Shown in pieces: positions 38,359-47,988 of a stretch of 64,000 nucleotides of DNA (the stretch's first letter is position 1; each line of letters begins with the position of its first letter). The notes under the pieces are model-generated. The model did no database searches. It was not told the origin of the DNA and saw nothing but the letters and a program-made list of their open reading frames with translations. This stretch comes from Clostridium sporogenes (lineage in GTDB: Bacteria; Bacillota; Clostridia; Clostridiales; Clostridiaceae). Where the stretch lies: positions 992,001 through 1,056,000 of the forward strand of contig NZ_CP011663.1 in assembly GCF_001020205.1 (NCBI RefSeq), written 5' to 3'. A program made the translations under genes and the position numbers.

Positions 38359-38673
38359 ATGAAAAATAAATCTTTGCTCAAAAATATTGGAAATATACTT
38401 GGTATTGTTTCCTTGAGTATAGCTCTAGTTATATTTTTTCTAATATTAAATCATTTTTTTAAAACAACATCATATCAAAGATTAGAATGGCTACCTTTGC
38501 TGGTAATATTTTTTATAATTCCCATAGGGTTTAGTCTTGGTTTTTTATCAATAAAAATATACTTTAATAGATTCGCAAGATGGGGAGTTATTATTAATGG
38601 TATATTATTTTTAGTATTATATATATTTTTTTTGATCAAAATTTTTATATTATTGTTTCATGCCATAGTTTAA
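38359..38673 (+). CDS. Small membrane protein
   Basis: A 104-residue protein with three membrane segments (about 12-32, 45-67 and 75-97). No family is recognised. The ribosome site is weak (AAGGTCGG). It belongs to a run of small membrane protein genes between cbiT and cbiL. Confidence 0.6.
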   Translation: MKNKSLLKNIGNILGIVSLSIALVIFFLILNHFFKTTSYQRLEWLPLLVIFFIIPIGFSLGFLSIKIYFNRFARWGVIINGILFLVLYIFFLIKIFILLFHAIV

Positions 38674-38809
38674 TATATTAAACATATAAAATTTTTCTCA
38701 TAAAAAGGAAGTAAAAGAGAACGGCTCAATTATGAAACGAATTAAGTAACTGTGTAGATAAGTTCACAGCATTCTTGTAATGTTCATTAACTTTGTTTGG
38801 AGGAGTTGT

Positions 38810-39001
38810 ATGAAAAAATCTAAACTATTTAATTTTATACTTTGGATTATTGGATTTATCTTAGCTGAATTATGGAGACGCTTATTAAAGAATATCCATA
38901 TTCATGAATTTTTTAAATGGTTTACTGGGATTGCAATAATAATTTTTATATTTTTTATTATTAATAAAATTATAAGTTTATTAAACAAGGAGAAAAATTG
39001 A
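38810..39001 (+). CDS. Small membrane protein (63 residues)
   Basis: Two hydrophobic segments separated by the charged stretch WRRLLKNIHIHEF. TTTGGAGGAGTTGT precedes ATG 38810, which is preferred to an earlier ATG at 38780. No family recognised. Confidence 0.55.
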   Translation: MKKSKLFNFILWIIGFILAELWRRLLKNIHIHEFFKWFTGIAIIIFIFFIINKIISLLNKEKN

Positions 39002-39090
39002 TTTTGAAGGAGTTGTTTAATATTAATATAAGTAAACTCAGTTCAATATTATATCTATTGTTTATATCAAATTAAGGGGAAATGTCTTAT

Positions 39091-39552
39091 ATGATGAATT
39101 GGATTTTGGTTGTTTTATTTGTGGGTATTATTTTTAAAGAATTTAAGATTGTAAATCAATTAGTAATAAAAACAGAGAAAAAACTTATTGAAACAATATT
39201 CTTGATAATAGGTATAGGGGTTTTCTTTTACATTACTTATATATATGCAAAAAACCAGATGCATTATTTACTAGGAATATTAGGAACAATTTTGTATGTA
39301 GGTGCTTATTTGAAAAATGGTATAACTTCAAAGGGAGTTGTATCTTCCTATCGTTATCTACAATTTGTTCCCTGGGATAAGATAGAAAAAGTGCATATAA
39401 ACAAAGGAAAAAGTATAAAAGTTTCCTACTCAGGAAATGGAGGCACTAATAGACTCTATTTTAAAAATAAAGATTACGACAAAATAATAAAATTGTTAAA
39501 TAAAAAGTTAATTAACAATTTAATTACTATTGATCATGATTTCAGTAATTAA
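39091..39552 (+). CDS. Membrane protein with a C-terminal PH-like domain
   Basis: Three membrane segments fill the first 75 or so residues. A soluble part follows with GITSKGVVSSYRYLQFVPW then DKIEKVHI, resembling DUF5673-type PH-like domains. ATG 39091 is preferred because GGGGAA lies about ten bases upstream; ATG 39082 is too close to it. Function unknown. Confidence 0.6.
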   Translation: MMNWILVVLFVGIIFKEFKIVNQLVIKTEKKLIETIFLIIGIGVFFYITYIYAKNQMHYLLGILGTILYVGAYLKNGITSKGVVSSYRYLQFVPWDKIEKVHINKGKSIKVSYSGNGGTNRLYFKNKDYDKIIKLLNKKLINNLITIDHDFSN

Positions 39553-39609
39553 TATCATTAGCATATATAATAAATTCGTATTAACTACTCAAATTTTAAG
39601 GAGGAATTA

Positions 39610-39954
39610 ATGTTGAAATTAAAAGCGTGGACGTTATGGCTCATTGGTGCAATTTGTTTTATAGTTGCAGGAATAATGAAGATTACTAAAAAAGAATATT
39701 CAAATGGATTTATTTTTATAATTTTAGGAGTATCATATGTTATTTTAAGTATAGTTAGTTATAAAGGTATTAATAAAATTAATGGGAATACATTATCTGA
39801 TGAAGAATTAAAAAATATGGATAATGAATTAAGAGAACTAATTACAGATGGAGAAAGGATTAAAGCAATTAAAAAATATAGAATGGTTACTGGCGCTGGA
39901 TTAATTGAAGCCAAAGAATATGTTGATTCTTTAACCAAAGGAGAAACAAAATAG
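39610..39954 (+). CDS. Two-span membrane protein with an L7/L12-like C-terminal segment
   Basis: The 114-residue protein has two membrane segments (about 6-23 and 33-51). The C-terminal stretch (about 79-108), with IKAIKKYRMVTGAGLIEAKE, matches the helix-turn-helix of the ribosomal L7/L12 C-terminal domain. This small module is seen in other Firmicute membrane proteins of unknown role. TTAAGGAGGAATTA precedes ATG 39610. Confidence 0.7.
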   Translation: MLKLKAWTLWLIGAICFIVAGIMKITKKEYSNGFIFIILGVSYVILSIVSYKGINKINGNTLSDEELKNMDNELRELITDGERIKAIKKYRMVTGAGLIEAKEYVDSLTKGETK

Positions 39955-40019
39955 ATGGATAAATATCCAAAATTAATTTATATAAAAAAGATAAATTATT
40001 GATATTAAGGAGTTAACAT

Positions 40020-40736
40020 ATGAAAGATATACATAATAATATAGAATTTGAAAATAGGGATTCAGATAAAAAATACGGAACCTTATATGGAATTGGAGTA
40101 GGTCCAGGAAATGAAGAATTATTAACTATAAAAGCTGTAAAAATTTTAGAAAGCTGTGATGTAGTTATAGCCCCAACAGCAAGAGATCAGGGTGAAAGCA
40201 TAGCTTTAAATACAGCTAAAAATTTTATAAACACTAAAGCAGAAATATATCTAAAATATTTTCCAATGAAAAAGGAAAAGGAAGCAGAGATATATGAAAA
40301 CTATAGATTCATGGAAAAATTATTATCAGAAGGCAAAACTGTAGCATTTCTAACTATAGGAGATCCTTTTGTATATAGTACCTACATATATTTATTAGAA
40401 TACATGAAAAATCATAATTTAAATATAGAAACAGTACCAGGCATAACTTCTTTTTGTGCAGCAGCAAGTTTAGCAGGGGAAACTTTAGTTATAGGAGATG
40501 AACCACTTTTAATATTACCGGGGAATAGGTTAGATTCTATAAAAGATGAAAAATATTTAGTAATAATGAAATACTACAAAAATACAGAAGAAGTTTTGGA
40601 TAAGCTAGAAGAAAAAGGCTTTAAATATGTATGTGTAAAAAGAGCTTATAGAGAAGGACAAGAAATCTTAAGAACAAGAGAAGAAATTTTAAATTCTAAA
40701 GATTATATGTCAATTATAATAGCTAACAAGGAATAG
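40020..40736 (+). CDS. cbiL: Cobalt-precorrin-2 C20-methyltransferase
   Basis: CbiL adds the C20 methyl, the first committed ring methylation after cobalt insertion. The 238-residue protein has YGIGVGPGNEELLTIKAVK, FLTIGDPFVYSTYIYL and TVPGITSFCAAAS. Its N-terminal KDIHNNIEFEN resembles NDIHNNLQFKR of CbiE, a shared leader that is unusual. TAAGGAGTTAACAT precedes ATG 40020. Confidence 0.95.
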   Translation: MKDIHNNIEFENRDSDKKYGTLYGIGVGPGNEELLTIKAVKILESCDVVIAPTARDQGESIALNTAKNFINTKAEIYLKYFPMKKEKEAEIYENYRFMEKLLSEGKTVAFLTIGDPFVYSTYIYLLEYMKNHNLNIETVPGITSFCAAASLAGETLVIGDEPLLILPGNRLDSIKDEKYLVIMKYYKNTEEVLDKLEEKGFKYVCVKRAYREGQEILRTREEILNSKDYMSIIIANKE

Positions 40737-40764
40737 AATATATTTATCAATCTTGTAAGAAAGT

Positions 40765-40822
40765 TCATCTCATTTTGAAGAAGATGGGAGTATTAGAGGG
40801 GATAGTCATCGTGTAAACTTAT
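40765..40822. repeat. Dispersed GAAGATGGGAG repeat
   Basis: The stretch TTTTGAAGAAGATGGGAGTA followed by TTAGAGGGGATAGTCATCG matches 58991-59033 closely. A shorter echo (TTTTGAAGAAGATTGGAG) lies just before cbiF at 40871. Confidence 0.6.
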
Positions 40823-40894
40823 GGATAAAATAATAAAAATTTAATGTGAGTATTATAGAAGTTACTTTATTTTGAAGAAGATTGGAGATTTAAA

Positions 40895-41659
40895 ATGGAA
40901 AGTAAGGTTTATTTTATAGGAGCAGGTCCTGGAGATCCAGATTTAATAACAGTAAAAGGAAGAGACATTTTAAGTAAAGCAGATGTAGTTATATATGCAG
41001 GTTCTTTAGTAAGCAAAGAACATTTAGATTATTGTAAGGAAGGGGTAGAGGTTTATAATTCAGCTTCTATGACTTTAAAGGAAGTTATAAAAGTTATAGA
41101 AAAGGCCCATAATGAAAATAAATCTATAGTTAGACTTCATACAGGAGATCCATCTATATATGGAGCTATAAAAGAGCAAATGGATGAATTAGATAAATTA
41201 AATATATGCTATGAGGTGGTACCAGGAGTAAGCTCCTTTGCAGCCGCTGCAGCATCTATTAAAAAAGAATTTACTCTACCGGGAGTAAGTCAAACTCTAA
41301 TACTTACAAGAGTAGAGGGAAGAACACCAGTACCAGAAAAAGAAGATTTGGAAGTTTTAGCAAGTAGAGGAGCATCCATGGCGCTATTTTTATCAGTAGG
41401 TATGATTGATAAAGTAGCTTCAAAATTAAAAAAGGGATATGGAAGAAATGTTCCAATAGCAGTAATTCAAAGAGCTACTTGGCAGGATGAAAAAATAGTT
41501 ATAGGAACTTTAGATGACATAGCAAAAAAGGTTAAAGATGCTAATATAACAAAAACAGCTCAAATATTAGTAGGTGATTTTATAGATTGCAAATATGATA
41601 AAAGCCTACTATATGATGAGAAATTTACTCATGAATTTAGAAAAGGAATTAATAAGTAA
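40895..41659 (+). CDS. cbiF: Cobalt-precorrin-4 C11-methyltransferase
   Basis: CbiF methylates C11. The 254-residue protein is a clear family member: VYFIGAGPGDPDLITVKGRD, VIYAGSLVS, RLHTGDPSIYGAIKEQ, VVPGVSSFAAAAA, and the late RATWQDEKIV. GATTGGAGATTTAAA precedes ATG 40895. Confidence 0.97.
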   Translation: MESKVYFIGAGPGDPDLITVKGRDILSKADVVIYAGSLVSKEHLDYCKEGVEVYNSASMTLKEVIKVIEKAHNENKSIVRLHTGDPSIYGAIKEQMDELDKLNICYEVVPGVSSFAAAAASIKKEFTLPGVSQTLILTRVEGRTPVPEKEDLEVLASRGASMALFLSVGMIDKVASKLKKGYGRNVPIAVIQRATWQDEKIVIGTLDDIAKKVKDANITKTAQILVGDFIDCKYDKSLLYDEKFTHEFRKGINK

Positions 41660-41761
41660 TATAAGCATGACATAAATAATCAAAAAAGATGGGAGGTGAA
41701 AAATATAAAAATTAATACTGAAGATTTTAAAGTACATAAAGTAGAGAAGAAAGAAAATAAA

Positions 41762-43135
41762 ATGAAAATATCTGTAATTAACGTGACTAAGCTAGGCAAT
41801 CATATAGCTTATAAAATTAAAAAAAATATAGATGTAGATTTGTATTTAAAGTATGGTAGAGAAGAGCTAGAAGATAAAGTAGATAACTTAAGATATAAAG
41901 ATTTATATTATTCTGCAGGCGATAATTTAAATTTTCAAGCTACAACTTTAGAAAAAGAGGATTCAAGTTTATTAAATAAACATAGTTATTCAAAAAAAGA
42001 GGATTTAAATTCAGCATATAAAAAGAATTGTTTTAAAAATGAAGATTTTAATTTTAAAGAAATAGTAAAAAAATCTTTTCAATTTTATGATGCCATAATA
42101 TTTATAAGTTCTACAGGTATAGCAGTACGAGCTATTTCACCATTTATACAAAGTAAAGATAAAGACCCAGCAGTTATTGTAATAGATAGTACAGGCAAAT
42201 ATGTTATAAGTCTTTTAAGTGGACATTTAGGTGGAGCCAATGAATTAACAGAAAAAATAGCTAAAATTATAGGGGCAGAGCCTGTAATAACCACAGCTAC
42301 AGATAATTTAAATATAAAAGCCCCAGATATTATAGCTAAAGAGAATGATTTAGTAATAGAGAATTTAAAAAAGGCAAAGGATATAGCTGCATTACTTGTA
42401 AATGGAGAAAAGGTAGCTTTTATAGACGAAGAAGATTTAGTGAATTTTCCTAAAGGCTATATTAATAATATAAAAGATGCTAAAGGATTAGTTTTTGTAA
42501 CAAATAAATTACATATAGAGGAAGATTTTTTTTATAAAAATAAACAATTGCTTTCACAAAATCCAAGTAAACATAAAGAAAAAAAGGGAACTGTAAAAGA
42601 AACATTAATATCAAACTATATAGAAAAAGAAGCAAAGACAAGTGTAAAAGAACTATCAATGTTAGAAAATACACATAATCAAAAAGGAATAAATCTAACA
42701 TCTAAGGATGTACAAGTACAAATAAAACATGAAGAGTTGCAAAAAAAGTGCATTTTAAAATTGATAAGAAAAAACATAGTTTTAGGTATTGGTTGTAGAA
42801 AAAATTATGATGATATAACTATGAAAGAAAATGTAATAAAGGTTTTGAAAGAAGAAAATATAGATTTTAAAAGTATAAATTCTATAGTTTCCGTGGAAAT
42901 AAAAAAAGATGAGACTGCAATAAAGGAACTTTCAAAATTTTTAAGATGCCCCTTTATAACTTATAGCCTGGAAGAAATAAAAAAAGTAGAACATAAATTT
43001 AAAGGTAGTGAGTTTGTAAGAAAAACTATAGGAGTAGGGTCAGTATGTGAGCCATCTATAGAATTAAAAGGTGGAAAAATCATTAAAGAAAAGCAAAAAC
43101 TAAATGGAATGACTTTGGCTATAGGAAAACTATAA
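41762..43135 (+). CDS. cbiG: Cobalt-precorrin-5A hydrolase, enlarged
   Basis: CbiG opens the delta-lactone of cobalt-precorrin-5A, releasing acetaldehyde. IFISSTGIAVRAISPF and VISLLSGHLGGANELTEKIA are the core motifs, and the C-terminal 130 residues (VLGIGCRKNYD onward) form the CobE-like domain. About 457 residues is well above the usual 330-380. Extra sequence lies near residues 45-95 and 265-325, polar and Lys/Glu-rich. The start is uncertain: ATG 41762 fits the usual N-terminus but has a weak ribosome site; GGGAGGTGA at 41691 points to an earlier start, where the in-frame codon is ATA 41705, possibly a lost ATG, or GTG 41696. Confidence 0.9.
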   Translation: MKISVINVTKLGNHIAYKIKKNIDVDLYLKYGREELEDKVDNLRYKDLYYSAGDNLNFQATTLEKEDSSLLNKHSYSKKEDLNSAYKKNCFKNEDFNFKEIVKKSFQFYDAIIFISSTGIAVRAISPFIQSKDKDPAVIVIDSTGKYVISLLSGHLGGANELTEKIAKIIGAEPVITTATDNLNIKAPDIIAKENDLVIENLKKAKDIAALLVNGEKVAFIDEEDLVNFPKGYINNIKDAKGLVFVTNKLHIEEDFFYKNKQLLSQNPSKHKEKKGTVKETLISNYIEKEAKTSVKELSMLENTHNQKGINLTSKDVQVQIKHEELQKKCILKLIRKNIVLGIGCRKNYDDITMKENVIKVLKEENIDFKSINSIVSVEIKKDETAIKELSKFLRCPFITYSLEEIKKVEHKFKGSEFVRKTIGVGSVCEPSIELKGGKIIKEKQKLNGMTLAIGKL

Positions 43136-43414
43136 GTTTAAAAGTATTCTTACAACTAAAAATTTTTAAAACTTGTGAATGTTAAGCAACCTATAAAAAT
43201 CAAATGGTGATTTTAAATTAATGAAGAGCAGGACATAGATAGAAATGTTATTTTTAAAAATTATGGAATTTTTAAAGTTATTCATATAATTAGAAATACA
43301 TACAAACTAAAAAGAAAAGAGGTGAAATTTAGTGAGGTTTCATATTTACAAAATATATTTTCATTAAAGATAATTGATGAGAGTTTATTAATATAAATCT
43401 TACTAAATACAAAC

Positions 43415-44146
43415 ATGGGAAAACTTTATGTAGTTGGTATAGGACCTGGAAGTTTAGAACATATAACGGTAAAAGCTAAAAAGGTATTAGAAGAAAGTGA
43501 TACAATAGTAGGTTATTCAAAATACATAGATTATGTAAAACCTCTTATAGAAGGAAAAGAAGTACATACTACAGGAATGAAAAAAGAAGAAGAAAGATGC
43601 CAAAGAGCATTAGATTTAAGTAAAGATAAGGTTGTTTCAGTAATAAGTACAGGTGATGCTGGAATATATGGCATGGCAGGGCTTATATTAGAAATGAACA
43701 ATGATAAGAATTTAGAAATTGAAATAGTTCCAGGGGTAACAGCCTCCACCTCAGCAGCTTCAATAATAGGGGCACCACTTATGCATGATAACTGTAACAT
43801 AAGTTTAAGTGATTTAATGACACCGTATGAACTTATAAAAAAGAGAGTTAAATTAGCAGCAGAAGGAGATTTTGTTATATCCTTATACAATCCTAAAAGT
43901 AAAGGAAGGCCTTATTATTTAAAGGAATGTATAGACATAATAAAAGAATATAGAAGTAAGGATACTCCTATTGCAGTGGTAAAAAATGCCCTAAGAGAGG
44001 GTGAAGAAATACGTCTGTATACTTTAGAAAATTTCACAGATGATTTTGCAGATATGTTATCTACAGTAATAATAGGTAACAGTAGCAGTTTTATAAAAGA
44101 AGGTAAGTTTATAACTAGAAGGGGTTATAAAGTACATAAAGATTAA
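43415..44146 (+). CDS. cbiH: Cobalt-precorrin-3 C17-methyltransferase
   Basis: CbiH methylates C17 and contracts the ring. The 243-residue protein has LYVVGIGPGSLEHITVKAKK, VVSVISTGDAGIYGMAGL, EIVPGVTASTSAASIIGAPL and FVISLYNPKSKGRPYYLKEC. No convincing ribosome site precedes ATG 43415; a good one (AGAGGTGA at 43319) lies 90 bases upstream before an unrelated 11-codon frame. The 279-base gap from cbiG is longer than usual. Confidence 0.95.
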   Translation: MGKLYVVGIGPGSLEHITVKAKKVLEESDTIVGYSKYIDYVKPLIEGKEVHTTGMKKEEERCQRALDLSKDKVVSVISTGDAGIYGMAGLILEMNNDKNLEIEIVPGVTASTSAASIIGAPLMHDNCNISLSDLMTPYELIKKRVKLAAEGDFVISLYNPKSKGRPYYLKECIDIIKEYRSKDTPIAVVKNALREGEEIRLYTLENFTDDFADMLSTVIIGNSSSFIKEGKFITRRGYKVHKD

Positions 44147-44320
44147 AAATTTAAATTTTAGGTATGGAAGAACATAACATATAGGAGATTTTTTCCTGAA
44201 TTTAAGGATAATTTCATTATGGAAGTAAGATTATATTTATCTTCTTATAGTAGAAATATTTATAAGTAAATAACTTTTGTTAATTTACAATAATAATATA
44301 TAAAATCTAGGAGAGAAAAA

Positions 44321-45088
44321 ATGATAGCTTTAATATTAGGTACTTCAGAAGGAAGAGAAATACTTTCTTTACTAAATAAGTTTACAGACAACATATTAAT
44401 ATCTACAGCTACAGCTTATGGTGGAGAAATTTTAAAAAACTATAAATACAAAAAATTAAATACAAAACCTTTAAATAAAAAAGAACTTTCAAATATGCTA
44501 AAGAAAAACCAGGTAAATATATTAATTGATGCCTCTCATCCCTATGCTTTAGAAGTAACTAAAAATGCTAGAGAAGTATCAAAAGATTTAAATATAGAAT
44601 ATGTAAGGTATGAAAGACCATCCTCAGCAGAGGAATTTAAGGGAAATAAAAAAGTAGTATTTCTAGAGGATTATAAAGATTTAAATGAGGCTTTAAAAAA
44701 TATAAAAGGTAATATATTAAATACCTCTGGTAGTAGAAATATGGATAAAATTTTAGATTTAAAACTAGAAAATAGGATAATACATAGAGTGCTTCCATCT
44801 GTAAAAGTTTTAGAAGATTGCTTTAATTTAGGGGTAAAAGTAGAGGATCTTATGGCTATAAAGGGACCTATAAGTAAAGAATTAAATAAAGCATTTATAA
44901 AGGATTATGATGCAAAGGCATTGATATTAAAAGATAGTGGACCTCAAGGTGGCACAAAGGAGAAAATATTAGCCTGCCTGGAATGTGATATATATGCTTT
45001 GGTAATAAGAAGAAAGAAGATAAATTATGAAAAAGAATTTAACAATATAGAAAATTTAGTTGAATACATAAGTTTAATTCTCAATTAA
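44321..45088 (+). CDS. cbiJ: Cobalt-precorrin-6A reductase
   Basis: CbiJ reduces cobalt-precorrin-6A with NADH. The 255-residue protein has IALILGTSEGREI at the start, DASHPYALEVTKNAREVS, VRYERPS and the late LILKDSGPQGGTKEKI. TAGGAGAGAAAAA precedes ATG 44321. Confidence 0.95.
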   Translation: MIALILGTSEGREILSLLNKFTDNILISTATAYGGEILKNYKYKKLNTKPLNKKELSNMLKKNQVNILIDASHPYALEVTKNAREVSKDLNIEYVRYERPSSAEEFKGNKKVVFLEDYKDLNEALKNIKGNILNTSGSRNMDKILDLKLENRIIHRVLPSVKVLEDCFNLGVKVEDLMAIKGPISKELNKAFIKDYDAKALILKDSGPQGGTKEKILACLECDIYALVIRRKKINYEKEFNNIENLVEYISLILN

Positions 45089-45261
45089 CAATGATCAATT
45101 CTCAATATGAATAATTAGCAATTATTTATTAAGTAAGGGCGTGTATTAAATATTAAGTATATACTTTAAGTAGTGATTAAAATTGATTATTTATATTATT
45201 TAGGGTAAAAATAATTTAATAGATTAAAAACAAAAGATTATAGGTTATAGAGGGGGATAAA

Positions 45262-45366
45262 ATGAATTGTTCATATTGTAATAATGAAATGACTAAAGGT
45301 GCAATTGAAGGTAGTGGAATTGCGCCCTTAAGATGGGTTGAAGATACAGAAAATAAGACTATGTAA
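45262..45366 (+). pseudogene. Truncated small zinc-ribbon protein (DUF6487-like)
   Basis: AGAGGGGGATAAA precedes ATG 45262. The 34-residue frame starts MNCSYCNNEMTKGAIEGSG, the N-terminal pattern of DUF6487 zinc-ribbon proteins, and ends early without the second CxxC. It is probably a truncated copy, or a very small functional protein. Confidence 0.45.
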
Positions 45367-45430
45367 AATTTAAATACTATATTAAAACATAGTTAATATT
45401 AAAAACTTAATATTGGAGGAAGAAAATAGG

Positions 45431-45919
45431 ATGAAAACTAAAAGATTAGTTATTATAGGATTATTTATAGCTTTAAGTTTTGTAGGTGCAAATATAAAAA
45501 TAATGGGAAGTATAGCCTTTGATTCTATGCCAGCATTTTTAGGAACTTTAGTACTAGGTCCGGTTATAGGAGCCATTATAGGGGCAGTGGCTCACTTTTT
45601 AAGTGCTTTAACTAGTGGATTTCCTTTAAGTTTACCAGTACATATTATAGTTATGGTAGATATGGCAGTTACTATGTTATTATTTGGAATAGTTTATAAT
45701 AAATTAAAACACAAGAATAGTATTTTAGCAGCAGTAGCTGCAACAATAGTAGCAGTTATTATAAATGGACCAGTATCAGTATTTGCTATAATTCCCATAG
45801 CAGGAAAAGGAGTACTAGCTATATTACCAATACTTTCTTTAGCAGCTTTAGCAAATGTAATAATAGCTATCATAATATATAGATTTATACCTGAAAAATA
45901 TTTTGAGAGAAATAAATAA
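45431..45919 (+). CDS. ECF transporter S component, possibly for a cobalamin precursor (CblT-like)
   Basis: The 162-residue protein has five to six membrane segments and the LSFVGANIKI and DSMPAFLGTLVLGPVIGAI patterns of ECF S components. Its place between cbiJ and cbiK suggests a substrate in cobalamin synthesis. CblT, the alpha-ribazole S component, is a candidate, but its partner CblS is not seen here. GGAGG (45416-45420) precedes ATG 45431. It needs a shared energy-coupling module (EcfAAT), which is not in this window. Confidence 0.75.
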   Translation: MKTKRLVIIGLFIALSFVGANIKIMGSIAFDSMPAFLGTLVLGPVIGAIIGAVAHFLSALTSGFPLSLPVHIIVMVDMAVTMLLFGIVYNKLKHKNSILAAVAATIVAVIINGPVSVFAIIPIAGKGVLAILPILSLAALANVIIAIIIYRFIPEKYFERNK

Positions 45920-46094
45920 AATATTATATATTTAAGTATTAAAAACTTTAATATTATAAAAAATATATAAAGTATATATTTAAGATATGTTAAACAAAAA
46001 AAATTATAAATTTAAATTGATGCATATATTTAATGAAGTATTTAAGAAATATGTTAATTAAATAATATTATTAGGATAGATCAGGAGGATAAGA

Positions 46095-46877
46095 ATGGAT
46101 AAGAACAAAAGAGCTATATTAGTGGTGAGTTTTGGCACCAGTTATGAAGAATCATTAAAGGACTGTATAGAAAGCACAGAAAATTTTATAAAAGAAAGTT
46201 TTAAAGATTATGATATAAAAAGAGCTTTTACTTCTTATATGATAATGAATAAAATATTAAAAAGAGATAATATAAAAATAAATAACCCTATGGAAGCATT
46301 AGAAGAGCTTAAACAAGAAGGCTACGAAGAAGTTATAGTTCAACCTCTTCATATAATGTTTGGAGAAGAATATGAAAAAATAGAACAGGCGGTGTCAGCT
46401 TTTAAGGATAAATTTAATGTTTTAAAATTAGGAAAGCCTTTATTATTTAAAAATGAAGATTATAAAATAGCCACAGAAGCTTTAAAAACTCAACTTCCTA
46501 AATTAAATAAAGAAGAAGCTATAATACTTATGGGACATGGAACAGAGCATCCAGCAAATGCTGCTTATTTCCAATTTGATTATTATTTAAGAGAACATAT
46601 AAATCCTAATATGTACCTCTGTAGTGTAGAAAGTGATCCTTCTATAGAGTCAGTAATACCTAAATTAAAGAAATCTGGAGTAAAAAATGTTTTACTAATG
46701 CCTTTTATGTTAGTAGCAGGAGATCATGCCAACAATGATATGGCAGGAGAAGATGAAGAATCTTGGAAAAACATTTTGGAAAAGGAAGGCTTTAAAGTTG
46801 ATTTATATTTAAAGGGACTAGGAGCAAATAGAGAATTTCAAAAAATATATATAGATCATATAAAAGAAGAAATCTAA
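46095..46877 (+). CDS. cbiK: Sirohydrochlorin cobaltochelatase
   Basis: CbiK inserts Co2+ into sirohydrochlorin, starting the anaerobic corrin pathway. The 260-residue protein has ILVVSFGTSYEESLKDCIE, VQPLHIMFGEEYEKI, LMGHGTEHPANAAY and LMPFMLVAGDHANNDMAG, with the metal-handling histidines. TCAGGAGGATAAGA precedes ATG 46095. The pduX gene follows after 12 bases. Confidence 0.97.
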   Translation: MDKNKRAILVVSFGTSYEESLKDCIESTENFIKESFKDYDIKRAFTSYMIMNKILKRDNIKINNPMEALEELKQEGYEEVIVQPLHIMFGEEYEKIEQAVSAFKDKFNVLKLGKPLLFKNEDYKIATEALKTQLPKLNKEEAIILMGHGTEHPANAAYFQFDYYLREHINPNMYLCSVESDPSIESVIPKLKKSGVKNVLLMPFMLVAGDHANNDMAGEDEESWKNILEKEGFKVDLYLKGLGANREFQKIYIDHIKEEI

Positions 46878-46889
46878 GGAGAGTATTTC

Positions 46890-47729
46890 ATGGAAGTTAC
46901 AGCCAAATATCCAGGAAGTTTTGGAGAAATACTTCAAGGAAATCTAGGGGAAAAGCCTGTGTTGGTTTCTTCCCCTATAAATTTATATACATACGTTAGA
47001 TTATTTGAAAGTAAAAAAGAAAAAAATTTTTATAGAAATAGTAAAGCAAATAAATTTATAAAGAATATACTTACAGATTGGGCATATAGAGATTACATAA
47101 ATACTATTCATATAGAAATAAATAGTAGAATTCCAAGAGGAAAAGGTTTAGCCAGTAGCACAGCAGATCTATGTGCTACTTATAAATGTTTAACCAAATT
47201 ATTTGAAAAAAATTATTCTATAGAAGAATTGCAAAAACATTGTTTAGCCATAGAACCTACAGACAGTATAATATTTAATGAATTTACATTGTTTGATTAT
47301 AAAAAGGGAAGCTTTAAAGAAAAATTAGGGCCCTATATAAAATTTCATATATTAGTTTTTGAGGGAAATAGAATAATAAATACTTTAGATTTTAATAATA
47401 AAAATTTAAAAAAGATGAATTCAATAGAAGATTTAATACCGGATTTAAAAGAGAGTATAGAAAAAAGAAATATTAAAAATATATCACAAATCTCAGAGGA
47501 AAGTATAAAAAGAAATTTTAATAGACTGACTTATGATTATTTTAATATAGTAGAAGAATATAAAAATAAAACTGGAGGATTGGGCATAATAGGATGCCAT
47601 AGTGGTGATGCTTTAGGCATTGTGTATGATAATAAAGAAGATTTATCAAAAGCAGAAAAAAATATTACATATACAGGTAATTTAAAAAAGTATACTTTAG
47701 AAACAGTATTAAATGTTAGAGATATGTGA
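46890..47729 (+). CDS. pduX: L-threonine kinase (GHMP family)
   Basis: PduX phosphorylates L-threonine, the substrate of CobD. The 279-residue GHMP kinase has KYPGSFGEILQGN at the start, the ATP motif IPRGKGLASSTADLCA, and the late GIIGCHSGDALGIVYD. Its position directly after cbiK and with cobD in the same region supports a role in aminopropanol arm synthesis. AAGGAGAG precedes ATG 46890. Confidence 0.93.
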   Translation: MEVTAKYPGSFGEILQGNLGEKPVLVSSPINLYTYVRLFESKKEKNFYRNSKANKFIKNILTDWAYRDYINTIHIEINSRIPRGKGLASSTADLCATYKCLTKLFEKNYSIEELQKHCLAIEPTDSIIFNEFTLFDYKKGSFKEKLGPYIKFHILVFEGNRIINTLDFNNKNLKKMNSIEDLIPDLKESIEKRNIKNISQISEESIKRNFNRLTYDYFNIVEEYKNKTGGLGIIGCHSGDALGIVYDNKEDLSKAEKNITYTGNLKKYTLETVLNVRDM

Positions 47730-47737
47730 AGAAGTTT

Positions 47738-47870
47738 TAATTTTAACACCGCAAATATAAAAAATACATTTATAAAGAGTATTAATATGTTTATTATTTG
47801 TATTCTTTTGTCTTTGCTATATTAAAATTTAATCTATTTTGAGATGTTTTATCAATATAGATTTTGCCAT
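47738..47870. mobile_element. MITE-like palindromic element, partial copy
   Basis: The left end TTTTAATTTTAACACCGCAA and the right end (47813-47846, TTTGCTATATTAAAATTTAA then TCTATTTTGAGATG) are inverted complements of the same type as in 24836-24985. No coding capacity. The outer left end appears shortened. Confidence 0.5.
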
Positions 47871-47988
47871 AATAAGAGAAATATATTTTATTTTAACTTA
47901 TACAGTTTTTAACTGTATTATACATTATTTAAACATGATAAGGTAGATAGATTATACAGAACATATAATGAAAAAGGTGGGTGTAATT

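Noticed and set aside
43332..43367. 11-codon frame with a good ribosome site before cbiH as a leader peptide
   Set aside because: It is too short and shows no regulatory codon pattern or adjacent attenuator.
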